A DNA stretch of 42,119 bases from an uncultured Flavobacterium sp. GTDB lineage: Bacteria; Bacteroidota; Bacteroidia; Flavobacteriales; Flavobacteriaceae. The position numbers were made by a program, and so were the translations under genes. Below are positions 7,980 to 17,361 of this stretch, piece after piece. The stretch is taken from positions 1-42,119 of the forward strand of contig CAJXRR010000003.1 of the NCBI GenBank assembly GCA_913060575.1. Reading direction: 5' to 3'. Position 1 is the first letter of the stretch. Every line of letters starts with the position of its first letter. The notes beneath the pieces were generated by a model. That model was not told the origin of the DNA and made no database searches. It saw nothing but the letters and a program-made list of their open reading frames with translations.

Positions 7980-9065
7980 TTATCCCTTATAAAAAGGTAA
8001 TTTTACAATAGTAGCAGGAATTGCTTTTTTTCGAACCTGAATAAAAATTTCAGTTCCAGTTTTAGAAAATTCTTTTTGAACATATCCCATTCCAATTCCT
8101 TTTCCTAAAGAAGGACTCATCGTTCCAGAGGTTACAATTCCGATTTCATTTCCTTCAGCATCAACAATAGGGTAGTCGTGACGGGGAATTCCTCTTTCTG
8201 TCAATTCAAAAGCAACTAATTTTTTGGTAACTCCAGCTTCTTTTTGAGCTTTCAAATTATCAGAATTTATAAAGTCTTTTGTAAATTTAGTAATCCAACC
8301 TAAACCAGCTTCTATAGGAGAAGTAGTCTCATTAATATCATTTCCGTATAAACAGTACCCCATTTCTAAACGCAAGGTGTCTCTAGCGGCCAAACCAATC
8401 GGTTTGATACCATAATCAGCGCCGGCTTCAAAAACTTTATTCCAAACTTGCTCTGCTAATTCATTCTTTACATAGATTTCAAATCCACCTGAACCGGTAT
8501 AACCTGTAGCAGAAATTATAGCATGCTCTGCGCCAGCAAAATCTGCGATTCTAAATTTATAAAAAGGAATTTCAGCCAAATCAATAGAAGTTAAAGATTG
8601 CATTGCTTCAATAGCTTTTGGACCTTGAATAGCCAATAAAGAATAAGTATCGGAAATATCTTTTAATTCGGCTCCAATGGTTTCGTTGTGTTTGTTAATC
8701 CAATTCCAATCTTTTTCAATATTAGAAGCATTGACCACTAATAAATAAGTATGTTCTTTTACTTTGTAACAAATTAAATCATCAACAATACCGCCTTTGT
8801 CATTTGGGAAACAACTATACTGAGCATCTCCAATTGTTAATTTTGAAGCATCGTTAGAAGTCACTTTTTGCACCAATGCTAAAGCATTTTCACCTTCCAC
8901 TAGAAATTCTCCCATATGACTGACATCAAAAACACCAACACCACTTCTTACGGTTAGGTGTTCAGCTGTTACTCCTTCATATTGTACTGGCATATTATAT
9001 CCTGCAAATGGAACCATTTTTGCTCCTAGAGCTTCGTGAACATGAGTTAATGCGGTATTTTTCAT
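7980..9065 (-). CDS. gcvT: Aminomethyltransferase (glycine cleavage T protein)
   Basis: This 361-residue tetrahydrofolate-dependent enzyme transfers the methylene group of the GcvH-bound aminomethyl intermediate, releasing ammonia. Family signatures are [30 protein letters not shown], the [10 protein letters not shown] region, and [20 protein letters not shown] near residue 230. The length is normal. gcvH and gcvP are not in the window, and no glycine riboswitch is visible upstream. A TACATTTG -7 element on the minus strand (9093-9100) suggests it is transcribed as a single gene. It links one-carbon metabolism to the serine genes upstream in the window. Confidence 0.98.
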   Translation of the reverse strand: MKNTALTHVHEALGAKMVPFAGYNMPVQYEGVTAEHLTVRSGVGVFDVSHMGEFLVEGENALALVQKVTSNDASKLTIGDAQYSCFPNDKGGIVDDLICYKVKEHTYLLVVNASNIEKDWNWINKHNETIGAELKDISDTYSLLAIQGPKAIEAMQSLTSIDLAEIPFYKFRIADFAGAEHAIISATGYTGSGGFEIYVKNELAEQVWNKVFEAGADYGIKPIGLAARDTLRLEMGYCLYGNDINETTSPIEAGLGWITKFTKDFINSDNLKAQKEAGVTKKLVAFELTERGIPRHDYPIVDAEGNEIGIVTSGTMSPSLGKGIGMGYVQKEFSKTGTEIFIQVRKKAIPATIVKLPFYKG

Positions 9066-9092
9066 TAGTTTAGTGATTAGTTATTTTGATCA

Positions 9093-9100
9093 CAAATGTA
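9093..9100 (-). promoter_or_regulatory. -7 promoter element for gcvT
   Basis: On the minus strand TACATTTG matches TAnnTTTG and lies 27 bases upstream of the gcvT start codon. No convincing TTTG is seen at -33. Confidence 0.5.
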
Positions 9101-9178
9101 TTGAAAATCGCAGAAAACTAAATCGTTTTCGATAGTAAAAGTTCTGTTAATTATTAATTGGGATTTAAGAATATATGG

Positions 9179-9186
9179 TAGCTTTG
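9179..9186 (+). promoter_or_regulatory. -7 promoter element for the aminopeptidase P gene
   Basis: TAGCTTTG matches TAnnTTTG and lies 24 bases before the ATG at 9211. The -33 region is not a clear match. Confidence 0.5.
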
Positions 9187-9210
9187 ATTTTCTATTATAT
9201 GTACCATTAA

Positions 9211-10842
9211 ATGAAAAACTTTATTTTTTTATTATTTACCATTTTTATCGCTAAAGTTGGTTTATCTCAATCAACAAATCCTACAGATTTTTTACCAAAA
9301 GAATTTCATCAGCAAAGAAGGGAAATTCTTAGAAGTAAGATGCCTAATAACTCTGTTGTAGTAGTTTTTTCTAATGCTATTAGAAATAGAGCGAATGATG
9401 TTGATTTTGTTTTTCATCAAGATCCTAATTTTTATTATTTGACAGGTTATCGAGAACCGAGTGCAGTTTTATTAATTTTTTCTGACGAGCAAACAAATGA
9501 TAATGGAGAAACGTTTAATGAAATAATCTATGTACAAGAAAAAAATGTAACATCAGAAATGTGGAATGGTGTAAGACTTGGTAAAGAAGGAACCAAATCT
9601 AAACTGGGGTTTTCTAAAGTTGAAAATGGAATAGATTTTATACAATCTAACATCAATTTTAAACAATTTGATCAAGTTTTTATAGATGGGAAATTTAAAG
9701 ACGATTATCGAGATACTTCTGATATAGCCTCTATTTATGAACTAGTAAAAAGTTTTAAAGAAAAATCTGAGTACAATCCGAATATAAAAAACACAATAGA
9801 AAGTTTAGCGTATGGTTTAATATCAAAATCTACGCTAGAGAATAAAGATGAAACAAAAAAAGCGATAGAAGAGCTTACCACTAAGTATAGAGGTTTAAAA
9901 AACGATCCTTTCATTTTACATTTTATTGATTCTAATGATTTTTCACTATTAAAAGATATTCAAAGAAAAACAAGTCTTGCATTACAAATTGAAACGAATA
10001 TCAATTTAGATTTTTTTCCAAATCAGATGGCTACTTTAAGAGAAGTTAAAACAGATGAAGAAATAGTGTTGTTAACAAAAGCTATAAGAATTTCAGCTAT
10101 GGGGCAAATAGAAGTGATGAAAGCCATGAAACCTCATATGTCTGAAACTGAGTTACAAGGTATTCATGAGTTTGTTTACAAAAAATATGGAGCAGAATAT
10201 GAAGGATATCCATCTATAGTTGGAGCGGGAAACAATGGATGTGTTTTGCATTATATAGAAAATAGTAAAACCAAAGTTGGTAACGATTTAGTTTTAATGG
10301 ATCTTGGAGCAGAATATAGAGGTTATACTGCAGATGTAACAAGAACAATTCCAGCAAATGGAAAATTTACACCAGAACAAAAAGCAATTTACGACATCGT
10401 TTTTAAAGCGCAAGAAGCCGGTATAGCTGCCTATACGATTGGTGCTAAAATAAGCGAGCCTAAAAAAATAGCCAGACAAATTATTAATGAAGGTTTATTA
10501 AAATTAGGAATTATTAAATCATTAGATGAAAAACATTCATATTTACCTCATGGAACCACGCATCATATCGGATTAGATGTTCATGATCCTGGAAATTATA
10601 AAACTTTTGAAAAAAATATGGTTTTAACGATGGAGCCAGGAATTTATATTCCAAATGGTAGTCCTTGTGATAAAAAGTGGTGGGGAATTGCAGTTAGAAT
10701 TGAAGATGATATTTTAATTACTGAAAATGGTCCAATAAATCTTTCAGATGAAGCGCCAAGAACTACAAAAGCTATTGAAAAAATGATGGCTAAATCGAGT
10801 GTTTTAAATGCCTTTATCTTACCAAATCTTGATAAAAAATAA
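9211..10842 (+). CDS. Secreted Xaa-Pro aminopeptidase (M24B)
   Basis: This 543-residue protein begins with a signal peptide ([21 protein letters not shown]). An N-terminal aminopeptidase P domain ([35 protein letters not shown]) follows. The pita-bread metallopeptidase domain carries the metal ligands: Asp in [17 protein letters not shown], His in [13 protein letters not shown], Glu in TMEPGIYIP and Glu in RIEDDILI. It should remove N-terminal residues before proline in the periplasm or outside the cell, in line with peptide feeding in this group. Its stop codon shares a base with the start of the next gene (TAATG), so the VF530 gene is co-translated. Confidence 0.95.
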   Translation: MKNFIFLLFTIFIAKVGLSQSTNPTDFLPKEFHQQRREILRSKMPNNSVVVVFSNAIRNRANDVDFVFHQDPNFYYLTGYREPSAVLLIFSDEQTNDNGETFNEIIYVQEKNVTSEMWNGVRLGKEGTKSKLGFSKVENGIDFIQSNINFKQFDQVFIDGKFKDDYRDTSDIASIYELVKSFKEKSEYNPNIKNTIESLAYGLISKSTLENKDETKKAIEELTTKYRGLKNDPFILHFIDSNDFSLLKDIQRKTSLALQIETNINLDFFPNQMATLREVKTDEEIVLLTKAIRISAMGQIEVMKAMKPHMSETELQGIHEFVYKKYGAEYEGYPSIVGAGNNGCVLHYIENSKTKVGNDLVLMDLGAEYRGYTADVTRTIPANGKFTPEQKAIYDIVFKAQEAGIAAYTIGAKISEPKKIARQIINEGLLKLGIIKSLDEKHSYLPHGTTHHIGLDVHDPGNYKTFEKNMVLTMEPGIYIPNGSPCDKKWWGIAVRIEDDILITENGPINLSDEAPRTTKAIEKMMAKSSVLNAFILPNLDKK

Positions 10843-11063
10843 TGAGTAAAGAACAACCCAATAATCCTTTGCACGGAATAAAATTAGCCACAATGCTAGA
10901 ACAATTGTATTTAGAATATGGTTGGGAAGAATTAGGAGAGATTTTAAATATTAAGGCTTTTAAAAACAATCCAACTTATAAGTCTAGTTTAAAATTTTTA
11001 AGAACTACGCCTTGGGCTAGAGAAAAAGTTGAAAATTTATATTTAAAGACAATTATTAATTAA
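10842..11063 (+). CDS. VF530 family (DUF2132) small protein
   Basis: This 73-residue protein matches the VF530 family throughout: [33 protein letters not shown], then [25 protein letters not shown]. Members are small helical proteins described as DNA-binding from their structure; the biological role is unknown. The ATG overlaps the stop of the aminopeptidase gene by one base, so the two are translationally coupled. Confidence 0.9.
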   Translation: MSKEQPNNPLHGIKLATMLEQLYLEYGWEELGEILNIKAFKNNPTYKSSLKFLRTTPWAREKVENLYLKTIIN

Positions 11064-11071
11064 TAGTTTTT

Positions 11072-11443
11072 ATGAGCAGTATTAATGACAAACTATTTGA
11101 TTTACCAGTAAACGAAACAATCGATTTTTTAAAAGAGGTATATAAAAATAAGATTGAATTATCTCAAAGAGAAGTCAATTTCTTAAAAGAGAAAGAAATT
11201 TACGATTATATTTTGCTAGGAATAATAGGACTTTTGATAGATAACAAGCCAAGAATTTTATTGGGTAAAAAACAACCATTTGATCTTGATATTCAGCAAT
11301 GGTGCTCAGAAATTAAAATAGATTTATCTGATTTAGAAAAAATAGCAGAGGATTATTTGGAGGATGATTTCTCAAATGATTCAGAATATATAGTAAGAAC
11401 AGTTATGCTAGAATATCCTAAGGATAAATTCTTAGATACTTAA
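11072..11443 (+). CDS. Hypothetical protein, helical, 123 aa
   Basis: I do not recognise this family. The product is a 123-residue, acidic, mostly helical protein with no signal peptide. The hydrophobic stretch IYDYILLGIIGLLI is short and followed by charged residues, so it more likely belongs to a helical bundle than to a membrane. The gene starts 8 bases after the VF530 stop and is co-directional with it. Its end overlaps the end of convergent topB by four bases. The close spacing supports a real gene. Confidence 0.7.
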   Translation: MSSINDKLFDLPVNETIDFLKEVYKNKIELSQREVNFLKEKEIYDYILLGIIGLLIDNKPRILLGKKQPFDLDIQQWCSEIKIDLSDLEKIAEDYLEDDFSNDSEYIVRTVMLEYPKDKFLDT

Positions 11444-13776
11444 TTAGAAATAATTTCTAAGACTAGTTCTTTCGTCAGTGGTTTTCCGTTGGCTATTTTT
11501 TTGATATGATCAAACGTAAAAACAAAATCACAACCATTTTTATAGTCTGAACATCCATAAGCAGACTTTCCTTTTAATACACTGCCTTTTTTGCATTTTG
11601 GACATGGAATTGTATTTGCATTTCGACTTTGTTTCGTATTCAGTTTATCAGCCTGTTTCTTTCGCTCAAGTTTAAATTGAAAGTTTTCATCAAAACGAAT
11701 TAGTCCTTCAACTTTTCCTGTTTCTGTGCTAAACCCTTTTAAATTCGTTGTGGAATTTTTGTCTAACAATCGAATGAGCTGATTTTCTGAAATCTTTTTG
11801 CCTAAAAACTCAAAAGGCATAATAAAATCACAAGTTTTATTATACTCAGAACAACCAAAAGCTTTGGAACCTTTTAATAAAGTTCCGTTTTTACATTTTG
11901 GACAACTTTTTCCGATAACTTGTTTTTTAGTTAGTATTTTATTTTTTGAAGATTTTTCAGTTGATGTGTTATGAGAAATTCTAACTTTACTTTTATTAGA
12001 ACGAACTTCATAAACCAATTCATCAACCATTTTTTTCATGTTATTGATAAATGTTCCTGCATTAAATTCTCCTCGCTCAATTTCCTTTAATCGTTTTTCC
12101 CAACGCCCTGTTAGTTCTGCAGATTTTAAAAGTTCATTATCAATCAAATCAATTAATTGAATTCCTGTTTGAGTTGGAATTACTAATTTCTTTTTGCGCT
12201 CAATATATTTTCTTCTAAATAAAGTCTCAATAATACTCGCGCGAGTAGAAGGTCGTCCAATTCCATTTTCTTTCATTAACTCACGCATTTCATCATCATC
12301 TACCTGTTTTCCGGCGGTTTCCATAGCGCGTAATAAGCTTGCTTCTGTATAATTTCTTGGCGGTTTGGTTTCCTTTTCTAAGAATGAAGGTTCATGTGAA
12401 CCTTTTTCGCCTTCAGCAAAAGAAGGCAAAACCAATTGCTCAGAGATCGATTTTTTGGTCTTAGTTTCTTCGGCGCTTGCACTGAGTTTTGTAGAAGTCG
12501 CAAAAACCACTCGCCAACCCTGAGTTAAAATTTCTTTCCCCGTCGTTTTGAATGGAACCTCGGCAGCTTTTCCTATCACAGCAGTATTGGAAACATCACT
12601 GTCTTCATAAAAAACAGCGATAAATCGTTTGGTAATGATATCATAAACTTGTTGCTGATTGTATTGCAAATTAGTTTGAATTCCGGTTGGAATTATAGCG
12701 TGGTGATCTGTTACTTTAGCATCGTCAAAAACCTTTTTTGTTTTTCTGATTTTCTTTCCTAATAAAGGTTGAGTAAGCTGACTGTAATTGGTCAGTTTTG
12801 ATAATATCCCAGCAACTTTAGGATATACATCATTCGGTAAAAAAGTAGTATCAACTCTAGGATAGGTAACTACTTTCATTTCATATAACTTCTGAACCAT
12901 TTTTAAGGTTTCATCCGCAGAAAAACCAAATTTGTTATTGCAATATACTTGTAAACCTGTTAGATCGAATAATTTTGGAGCGTAATCTTTTCCTTTCTTT
13001 TTAGTGACAGAAACGATTTCAAACTCGGCAGCTTTTACTTTATCCGCTAAACTTTGTCCATCTTCTTTGTTGGTAAAGCGTCCATCTTCATAATTGAACA
13101 AGGTTTCTCTATAAGTAGTCTGTAATTCCCAATACGGTTCTGGTTTAAAGTTTTCAATTTCTTTAAAACGATTTACTAACATGGCCAAGGTTGGAGTTTG
13201 TACTCTACCAACCGATAGTACTTGTTTGTAGCCACCAAATTTAACAGTGTATAAACGTGTTGCATTTAAACCCAATAGCCAGTCACCAATAGCCCTAGAA
13301 AATCCTGCATAATATAGATTGTCATATTTTTCAGAGGATTGCAAGTTGTTGAATCCTTCTTTAATCGCTTCTTCTGTTAACGATGAAATCCACAAACGTT
13401 TTACTTCTCCTTTATATCCTGCTTGATTAATAACCCAACGTTGAATTAATTCTCCTTCTTGTCCTGCATCACCGCAGTTAATAACTACAGTAGCTTTTTC
13501 AAATAAACTTTTAACTATGTTGAATTGTTTTTTGATTCCTGAATCTCCAGTAACTTTAGTTGTAAATTTTTCAGGCAACATGGGTAAGTTGTTCAAATCC
13601 CAACTTTTCCAATGTGGTTTGTAGTCTTTAGGTTCTAAAAGTGTACATAAATGTCCGAAAGTATAAGTAACTGCATAGCCATTACCTTCATAGTAACCAT
13701 CACGTTTAGTGTTGGCTCCCAGAATGTTAGCAATCTCTCTTGCAACACTTGGCTTTTCGGCGATACAAACTTTCAT
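11440..13776 (-). CDS. topB: DNA topoisomerase III (type IA)
   Basis: This 778-residue type IA topoisomerase relaxes or decatenates DNA through single-strand passage. The Toprim domain starts CIAEKPSVAREIA and holds CGDAGQEGELIQRW at about 101-114. Here the usual DxDxE reads D103-A-G105-Q-E107, so the middle acid is Gly. The active-site Tyr is Y305 in VVTYPRVDTTFLP. The breakage-reunion domain (ENGIGRPSTRASIIETLFRRKYI) is complete. Two C-terminal zinc-ribbon-like repeats follow, CPKCKNGTLLKGSKAFGCS...CDF and CPKCKKGSVLKGKSAYGCS...CDF. The start codon lies at the edge of a perfect inverted repeat. The gene upstream (13826..14245) is co-directional, 49 bases away. Confidence 0.96.
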   Translation of the reverse strand: MKVCIAEKPSVAREIANILGANTKRDGYYEGNGYAVTYTFGHLCTLLEPKDYKPHWKSWDLNNLPMLPEKFTTKVTGDSGIKKQFNIVKSLFEKATVVINCGDAGQEGELIQRWVINQAGYKGEVKRLWISSLTEEAIKEGFNNLQSSEKYDNLYYAGFSRAIGDWLLGLNATRLYTVKFGGYKQVLSVGRVQTPTLAMLVNRFKEIENFKPEPYWELQTTYRETLFNYEDGRFTNKEDGQSLADKVKAAEFEIVSVTKKKGKDYAPKLFDLTGLQVYCNNKFGFSADETLKMVQKLYEMKVVTYPRVDTTFLPNDVYPKVAGILSKLTNYSQLTQPLLGKKIRKTKKVFDDAKVTDHHAIIPTGIQTNLQYNQQQVYDIITKRFIAVFYEDSDVSNTAVIGKAAEVPFKTTGKEILTQGWRVVFATSTKLSASAEETKTKKSISEQLVLPSFAEGEKGSHEPSFLEKETKPPRNYTEASLLRAMETAGKQVDDDEMRELMKENGIGRPSTRASIIETLFRRKYIERKKKLVIPTQTGIQLIDLIDNELLKSAELTGRWEKRLKEIERGEFNAGTFINNMKKMVDELVYEVRSNKSKVRISHNTSTEKSSKNKILTKKQVIGKSCPKCKNGTLLKGSKAFGCSEYNKTCDFIMPFEFLGKKISENQLIRLLDKNSTTNLKGFSTETGKVEGLIRFDENFQFKLERKKQADKLNTKQSRNANTIPCPKCKKGSVLKGKSAYGCSDYKNGCDFVFTFDHIKKIANGKPLTKELVLEIISN

Positions 13777-13808
13777 TTACTAATTTTGAATAGCGGAAAT
13801 TAGTAAAT
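13775..13808 (-). promoter_or_regulatory. Perfect 12-bp inverted repeat over the topB start codon
   Basis: ATTTACTAATTT (13775-13786) and AAATTAGTAAAT (13797-13808) are exact reverse complements separated by 10 bases. On the topB mRNA the 3' arm ends with the AT of the ATG start codon, so the hairpin would hold the start site in a stem. There is no T-run after it, so it is not a simple terminator for the upstream gene. It could instead be a protein-binding site. Confidence 0.75.
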
Positions 13809-13825
13809 TATTTGGGAAGTTATGT

Positions 13826-14245
13826 TTATTTATTTCTTGAAAACTTTATTGCCATTAATCCTCCTAACCAAGCCATTGGTATGAAAGCGATTGTAATATC
13901 TAAAACGTTAAACCAAATAGGTCCAGGTAATAGACAGCACATTATTATTCCTCCTAATAGGAATAACACACCGATTACTAATGAAAACTTTATTTTGTTT
14001 TTTACAGCGATTAATCCAGCGACAAACGCTCCAACTAAAGTACCAAAAGCATGAGCAAAAAAGGGAAAAATAAAATACTCATATCCTAAAGTTGTCATCA
14101 CAGATGCAAGAGCTTCCATATCATTGATATCAACACCTTCAATTGGAAAAACTGAATGACCTGTTTGAATAAGACCCATATTAATGATGCTACCTGCCAA
14201 CCATCCAAATATAATTGCTAGGATACTTTTAATTTGTGGTTTCAT
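13826..14245 (-). CDS. Small integral membrane protein, 139 aa
   Basis: This is a protein with four likely transmembrane segments: ILAIIFGWLAGSIINMGLI, YFIFPFFAHAFGTLVGAFVAGLIAV, FSLVIGVLFLLGGIIMCCLLP and VLDITIAFIPMAWLGGLMAI. Similar short proteins of unknown function occur in flavobacteria; I cannot assign a role. It is upstream of topB on the same strand, and the region before its start has a 20-base Fur-like palindrome (14271-14290). It is divergent from the M16 peptidase gene. Confidence 0.8.
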   Translation of the reverse strand: MKPQIKSILAIIFGWLAGSIINMGLIQTGHSVFPIEGVDINDMEALASVMTTLGYEYFIFPFFAHAFGTLVGAFVAGLIAVKNKIKFSLVIGVLFLLGGIIMCCLLPGPIWFNVLDITIAFIPMAWLGGLMAIKFSRNK

Positions 14246-14270
14246 AATTTAGTTCATTTAAGTTTCCAAA

Positions 14271-14290
14271 AATCATTATTGATAATGATT
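14271..14290. promoter_or_regulatory. Palindrome resembling a Fur-type operator
   Basis: AATCATTAT-TG-ATAATGATT is a perfect 9-bp inverted repeat with a 2-base centre, made of the NATAAT-like half-words seen in Fur boxes. It lies 26 bases upstream of the small membrane protein (minus strand) and 158 bases upstream of the M16 gene. The assignment to Fur is only by resemblance. Confidence 0.4.
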
Positions 14291-14447
14291 GGTTATTTTG
14301 CTTAAGTAGCTAATTTATTGAAAATTAAATAATTAACAGAAGGTAAAAGGTGATTTTTCATTAGTATGAAAAAGCCAACAATCTTACTATCACTATGTAA
14401 TATTTATTATCTTTAGACTTTATTTAATTTAAACCAAATAAATTATT

Positions 14448-17300
14448 ATGATGAATATTAAATTTCGTTCAGTAATTTTTACTTTTTCAATCGTACTATT
14501 AGGTTTTGTTTCTTGTCAAAAAGATTCAAACTCTGATAAATTATCAATTGAATTTGAAAAATATGAATTAGAAAATGGATTACAAGTTGTGTTGCATCAA
14601 GACAAATCTGATCCTATAGTATCCTTAGCTATTCAATATGGAGTAGGTTCTAACAGAGAAAAAACAGGAAGAACAGGTTTTGCTCATTTATTTGAGCACA
14701 TGCTTTTTCAAGAATCTGAAAACGTGCCACAAGATCAATTTTTCAAAAAAATACAAGACTTAGGTGGAACTCTAAACGGTGGAACTTGGAAAGATGGAAC
14801 CATTTATTATGAAATCGTTCCAAATAACGCACTAGAAACTATCATGTGGTTAGAAAGTGATAGAATGGGATATTTAATCAATACGGTTACAGAATCTGCA
14901 TTTTATAATCAACAAGAAGTTGTACAAAATGAAAAGAGACAACGTGTAGACAATAATCCTTACGGACATACAAACTGGGTTTTAGACAAAGCTATTTATC
15001 CTGAAGACCATCCCTATAACTGGCAAGTAATTGGTGAGTTAGTTGACTTACAAAGTGCAACGATTGATGATGTAAAAGAGTTTTACGACAAATATTATGG
15101 ACCAAACAATGCAACTTTAGTCATTGCAGGTGACTTTGAAACTGATGAAGCAAAAGCTTTGATTGAAAAGTATTTTGGAGAAATTAAGCGTCGTCAAGAA
15201 GTAAAACCATTAGAGCCAAGAAGAGTAACGTTGAGTGAAACAAAACGTTTCTATCATGAAGATAACTTTGCTAGATCTCCTCAATTAAATATGGTTTGGC
15301 CAACATTAGAGCAATATACTGATGATGCATATGCTTTAGATTTCTTAGCACAGTTATTATCAGACGGAAAGAAAGCTCCGATGTATAAAGTTCTTGTAAA
15401 AGAGAAAGAATTAACATCTAGAGTAACTGCCTATAACAATTCACAAGAATTGGCTGGAGAGTTTCATGTAATTGTAACTGCAAACGGAGTAAATAATTTA
15501 GATGATGTAGAGTCTGCTGTTTTAGAATCTTTTAAGAAATTTGAAGAAGAAGGAATTACAGATAAAGATGTAGAACGTATTAAAGCAGGTTTAGAAACTG
15601 GTTTTTACAATTCTATCAGTAGTGTTTTAGGGAAATCATTTCAATTAGCACAATACAATGTTTTTGCTGGTGATCCAGGATTTATTACTGAAGATATTGA
15701 AAATGTTAAAAAAGTAACAAAAGAAGATGTCACAAGAGTATATAATAGATATATTAAAGGGAAGCCTTACGTGATAACAAGTTTTGTTCCTAAAGGAAAA
15801 CTAGAATTAGCAGCAAAAGATTCAAAAATTGCTCCGATTGTTGAAGAGAAAATCAAAGATAATGTTGATGTAAAAATAGCAGATAAAGATGCTGAAGTAA
15901 TTAAAACACCTTCTAAATTTGATAGATCTGTGGCTCCAAAAACAGGAGAATCCCCAAAATTAAATATTCCAACTTCATGGTCTACGACATTAAGTAATGA
16001 CATGAAAGTCTACGGAATTGAACAAACTGAAATTCCGATTGTTAACTTTAGCATGGTAATCGATGGAGGACACTTATTAGATTCTTTTGACAAAAATGGT
16101 GTTGCAAATCTAATGACAGACATTATGATGGAAGGAACTGCCAATAAAACACCAGAAGAATTAGAACAAGAAATAGAGCTTTTAGGTGCATCTATTAGAA
16201 TGTTTACAGGAAATGAAGCAATTACTATTTCTGGAAACACACTGGCAAGAAACTTTGATAAAACAATGAAGTTAGTAGAAGAGATTTTACTACAACCACG
16301 ATGGGATGAAGAAGAATTGAAGAGAATAAAAGTGAGCACGATTAATAGTGTGAAACGTTCTTCTGCAAATCCTAATGTTGTGGCTAGAAACATTGGAAAT
16401 AAGTTAATGTATGGTGAGAAACATATTTTTGCATATCCTGCAAGTGGAAGTGTTGAATCCATAGAAGCTATTACCATGGATGATTTAAAAGCCTTTTATG
16501 AGAAAAACTTTTCTCCTTCAGTAACTAAATTTCACGTAGTAGGTAATATTACTCAAGATAAAGCAACTTCAGTATTAGCAGATCTAGAAAGTAATTGGAA
16601 AAGCAAAGAAGTTACTTTTCCAACCTATGAGATGAATGGAGATAGAGATAAGTCATCAGTATATTTTGTTGATATACCAAATTCTAAACAATCTGTTATA
16701 AATATTGGTTATTTATCTATGGCAAGAACAGATCCTGATTATTTTGCTGCAACAGTAATGAACTATAAATTAGGTGGTTCTTTTTCTGGAAATGTGAATC
16801 TTATTTTAAGAGAAGAAAAAGGATATACTTATGGTGCAAGAACTGGTTTTAGTGGAACTAAAGTTAAAGGAGCATTCTCAGCTTCTTCTAGTGTAAGAAC
16901 CAATACTACTTTTGAATCTGTAAACATCTTTAGAGATGAAATAGAAAAGTATAAAGATGGAATTTCTCAAGAAGATTTAGATTTCACTAAGAATGCTTTA
17001 ATTAAATCAAATGCTAGACGTTTTGAAACGCAAGGTGCTTTACTAGGAATGTTACAAAACATTAGTAACTATAATTTACCAACAGATTATATTGCAGGAG
17101 AAGAAGATATTATTAGAAATATGACTCTTGAGCAACACAAAGCCTTGGCAAATAAGTATTTAGATGCTTCTAAGATGGGATATATGATCGTTGGAGATGC
17201 AGCTACTCAGTTTGCTAAATTCAAAGATGCTGGATTTGACGAAGTGATTCTTTTAGATAAAGACGGTAAAGAAGTAAAGCTTTCAAAAATAAAAATGTAA
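14448..17300 (+). CDS. M16 family zinc metallopeptidase, lipoprotein
   Basis: This 950-residue protein is two M16 (pitrilysin/insulinase-type) units in one chain. A lipoprotein signal ends at LGFVSC, so it is probably anchored in the envelope. The first unit has the inverted zinc motif HLFEH (H80, E83, H84) and the third ligand Glu in VVQNEKRQ (E162). The second unit, from about residue 510, has the M16 fold segments (NFSMVIDGGHLLDSFDKNGVANLM, EEKGYTYGARTGF) but no HxxEH, as expected for the non-catalytic half. It should degrade peptides in the periplasm. It is transcribed alone, and a strong terminator follows. Confidence 0.95.
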   Translation: MMNIKFRSVIFTFSIVLLGFVSCQKDSNSDKLSIEFEKYELENGLQVVLHQDKSDPIVSLAIQYGVGSNREKTGRTGFAHLFEHMLFQESENVPQDQFFKKIQDLGGTLNGGTWKDGTIYYEIVPNNALETIMWLESDRMGYLINTVTESAFYNQQEVVQNEKRQRVDNNPYGHTNWVLDKAIYPEDHPYNWQVIGELVDLQSATIDDVKEFYDKYYGPNNATLVIAGDFETDEAKALIEKYFGEIKRRQEVKPLEPRRVTLSETKRFYHEDNFARSPQLNMVWPTLEQYTDDAYALDFLAQLLSDGKKAPMYKVLVKEKELTSRVTAYNNSQELAGEFHVIVTANGVNNLDDVESAVLESFKKFEEEGITDKDVERIKAGLETGFYNSISSVLGKSFQLAQYNVFAGDPGFITEDIENVKKVTKEDVTRVYNRYIKGKPYVITSFVPKGKLELAAKDSKIAPIVEEKIKDNVDVKIADKDAEVIKTPSKFDRSVAPKTGESPKLNIPTSWSTTLSNDMKVYGIEQTEIPIVNFSMVIDGGHLLDSFDKNGVANLMTDIMMEGTANKTPEELEQEIELLGASIRMFTGNEAITISGNTLARNFDKTMKLVEEILLQPRWDEEELKRIKVSTINSVKRSSANPNVVARNIGNKLMYGEKHIFAYPASGSVESIEAITMDDLKAFYEKNFSPSVTKFHVVGNITQDKATSVLADLESNWKSKEVTFPTYEMNGDRDKSSVYFVDIPNSKQSVINIGYLSMARTDPDYFAATVMNYKLGGSFSGNVNLILREEKGYTYGARTGFSGTKVKGAFSASSSVRTNTTFESVNIFRDEIEKYKDGISQEDLDFTKNALIKSNARRFETQGALLGMLQNISNYNLPTDYIAGEEDIIRNMTLEQHKALANKYLDASKMGYMIVGDAATQFAKFKDAGFDEVILLDKDGKEVKLSKIKM

Positions 17301-17320
17301 GAAGCTTCATATTTATAAAT

Positions 17321-17359
17321 AAAAAAAAAGGTGTGATTTAAAAATCACACCTTTTTTTT
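17321..17359. terminator. Bidirectional terminator between the M16 gene and lysA
   Basis: The stem AGGTGTGATTT/AAATCACACCT has A9 before it and T8 after it. It lies between two convergent genes and ends just two bases from the lysA stop codon. Confidence 0.95.
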
Positions 17360-17361
17360 AT

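Noticed and set aside
8980-9210. Glycine riboswitch before gcvT
   Set aside because: The conserved tandem glycine-aptamer words are not visible in the 145-base divergent gap.
11440-13776. TopB as part of a mobile element
   Set aside because: TopB with this Toprim type also occurs on conjugative elements, but no integrase, relaxase or tra gene is nearby and the neighbours are housekeeping genes.
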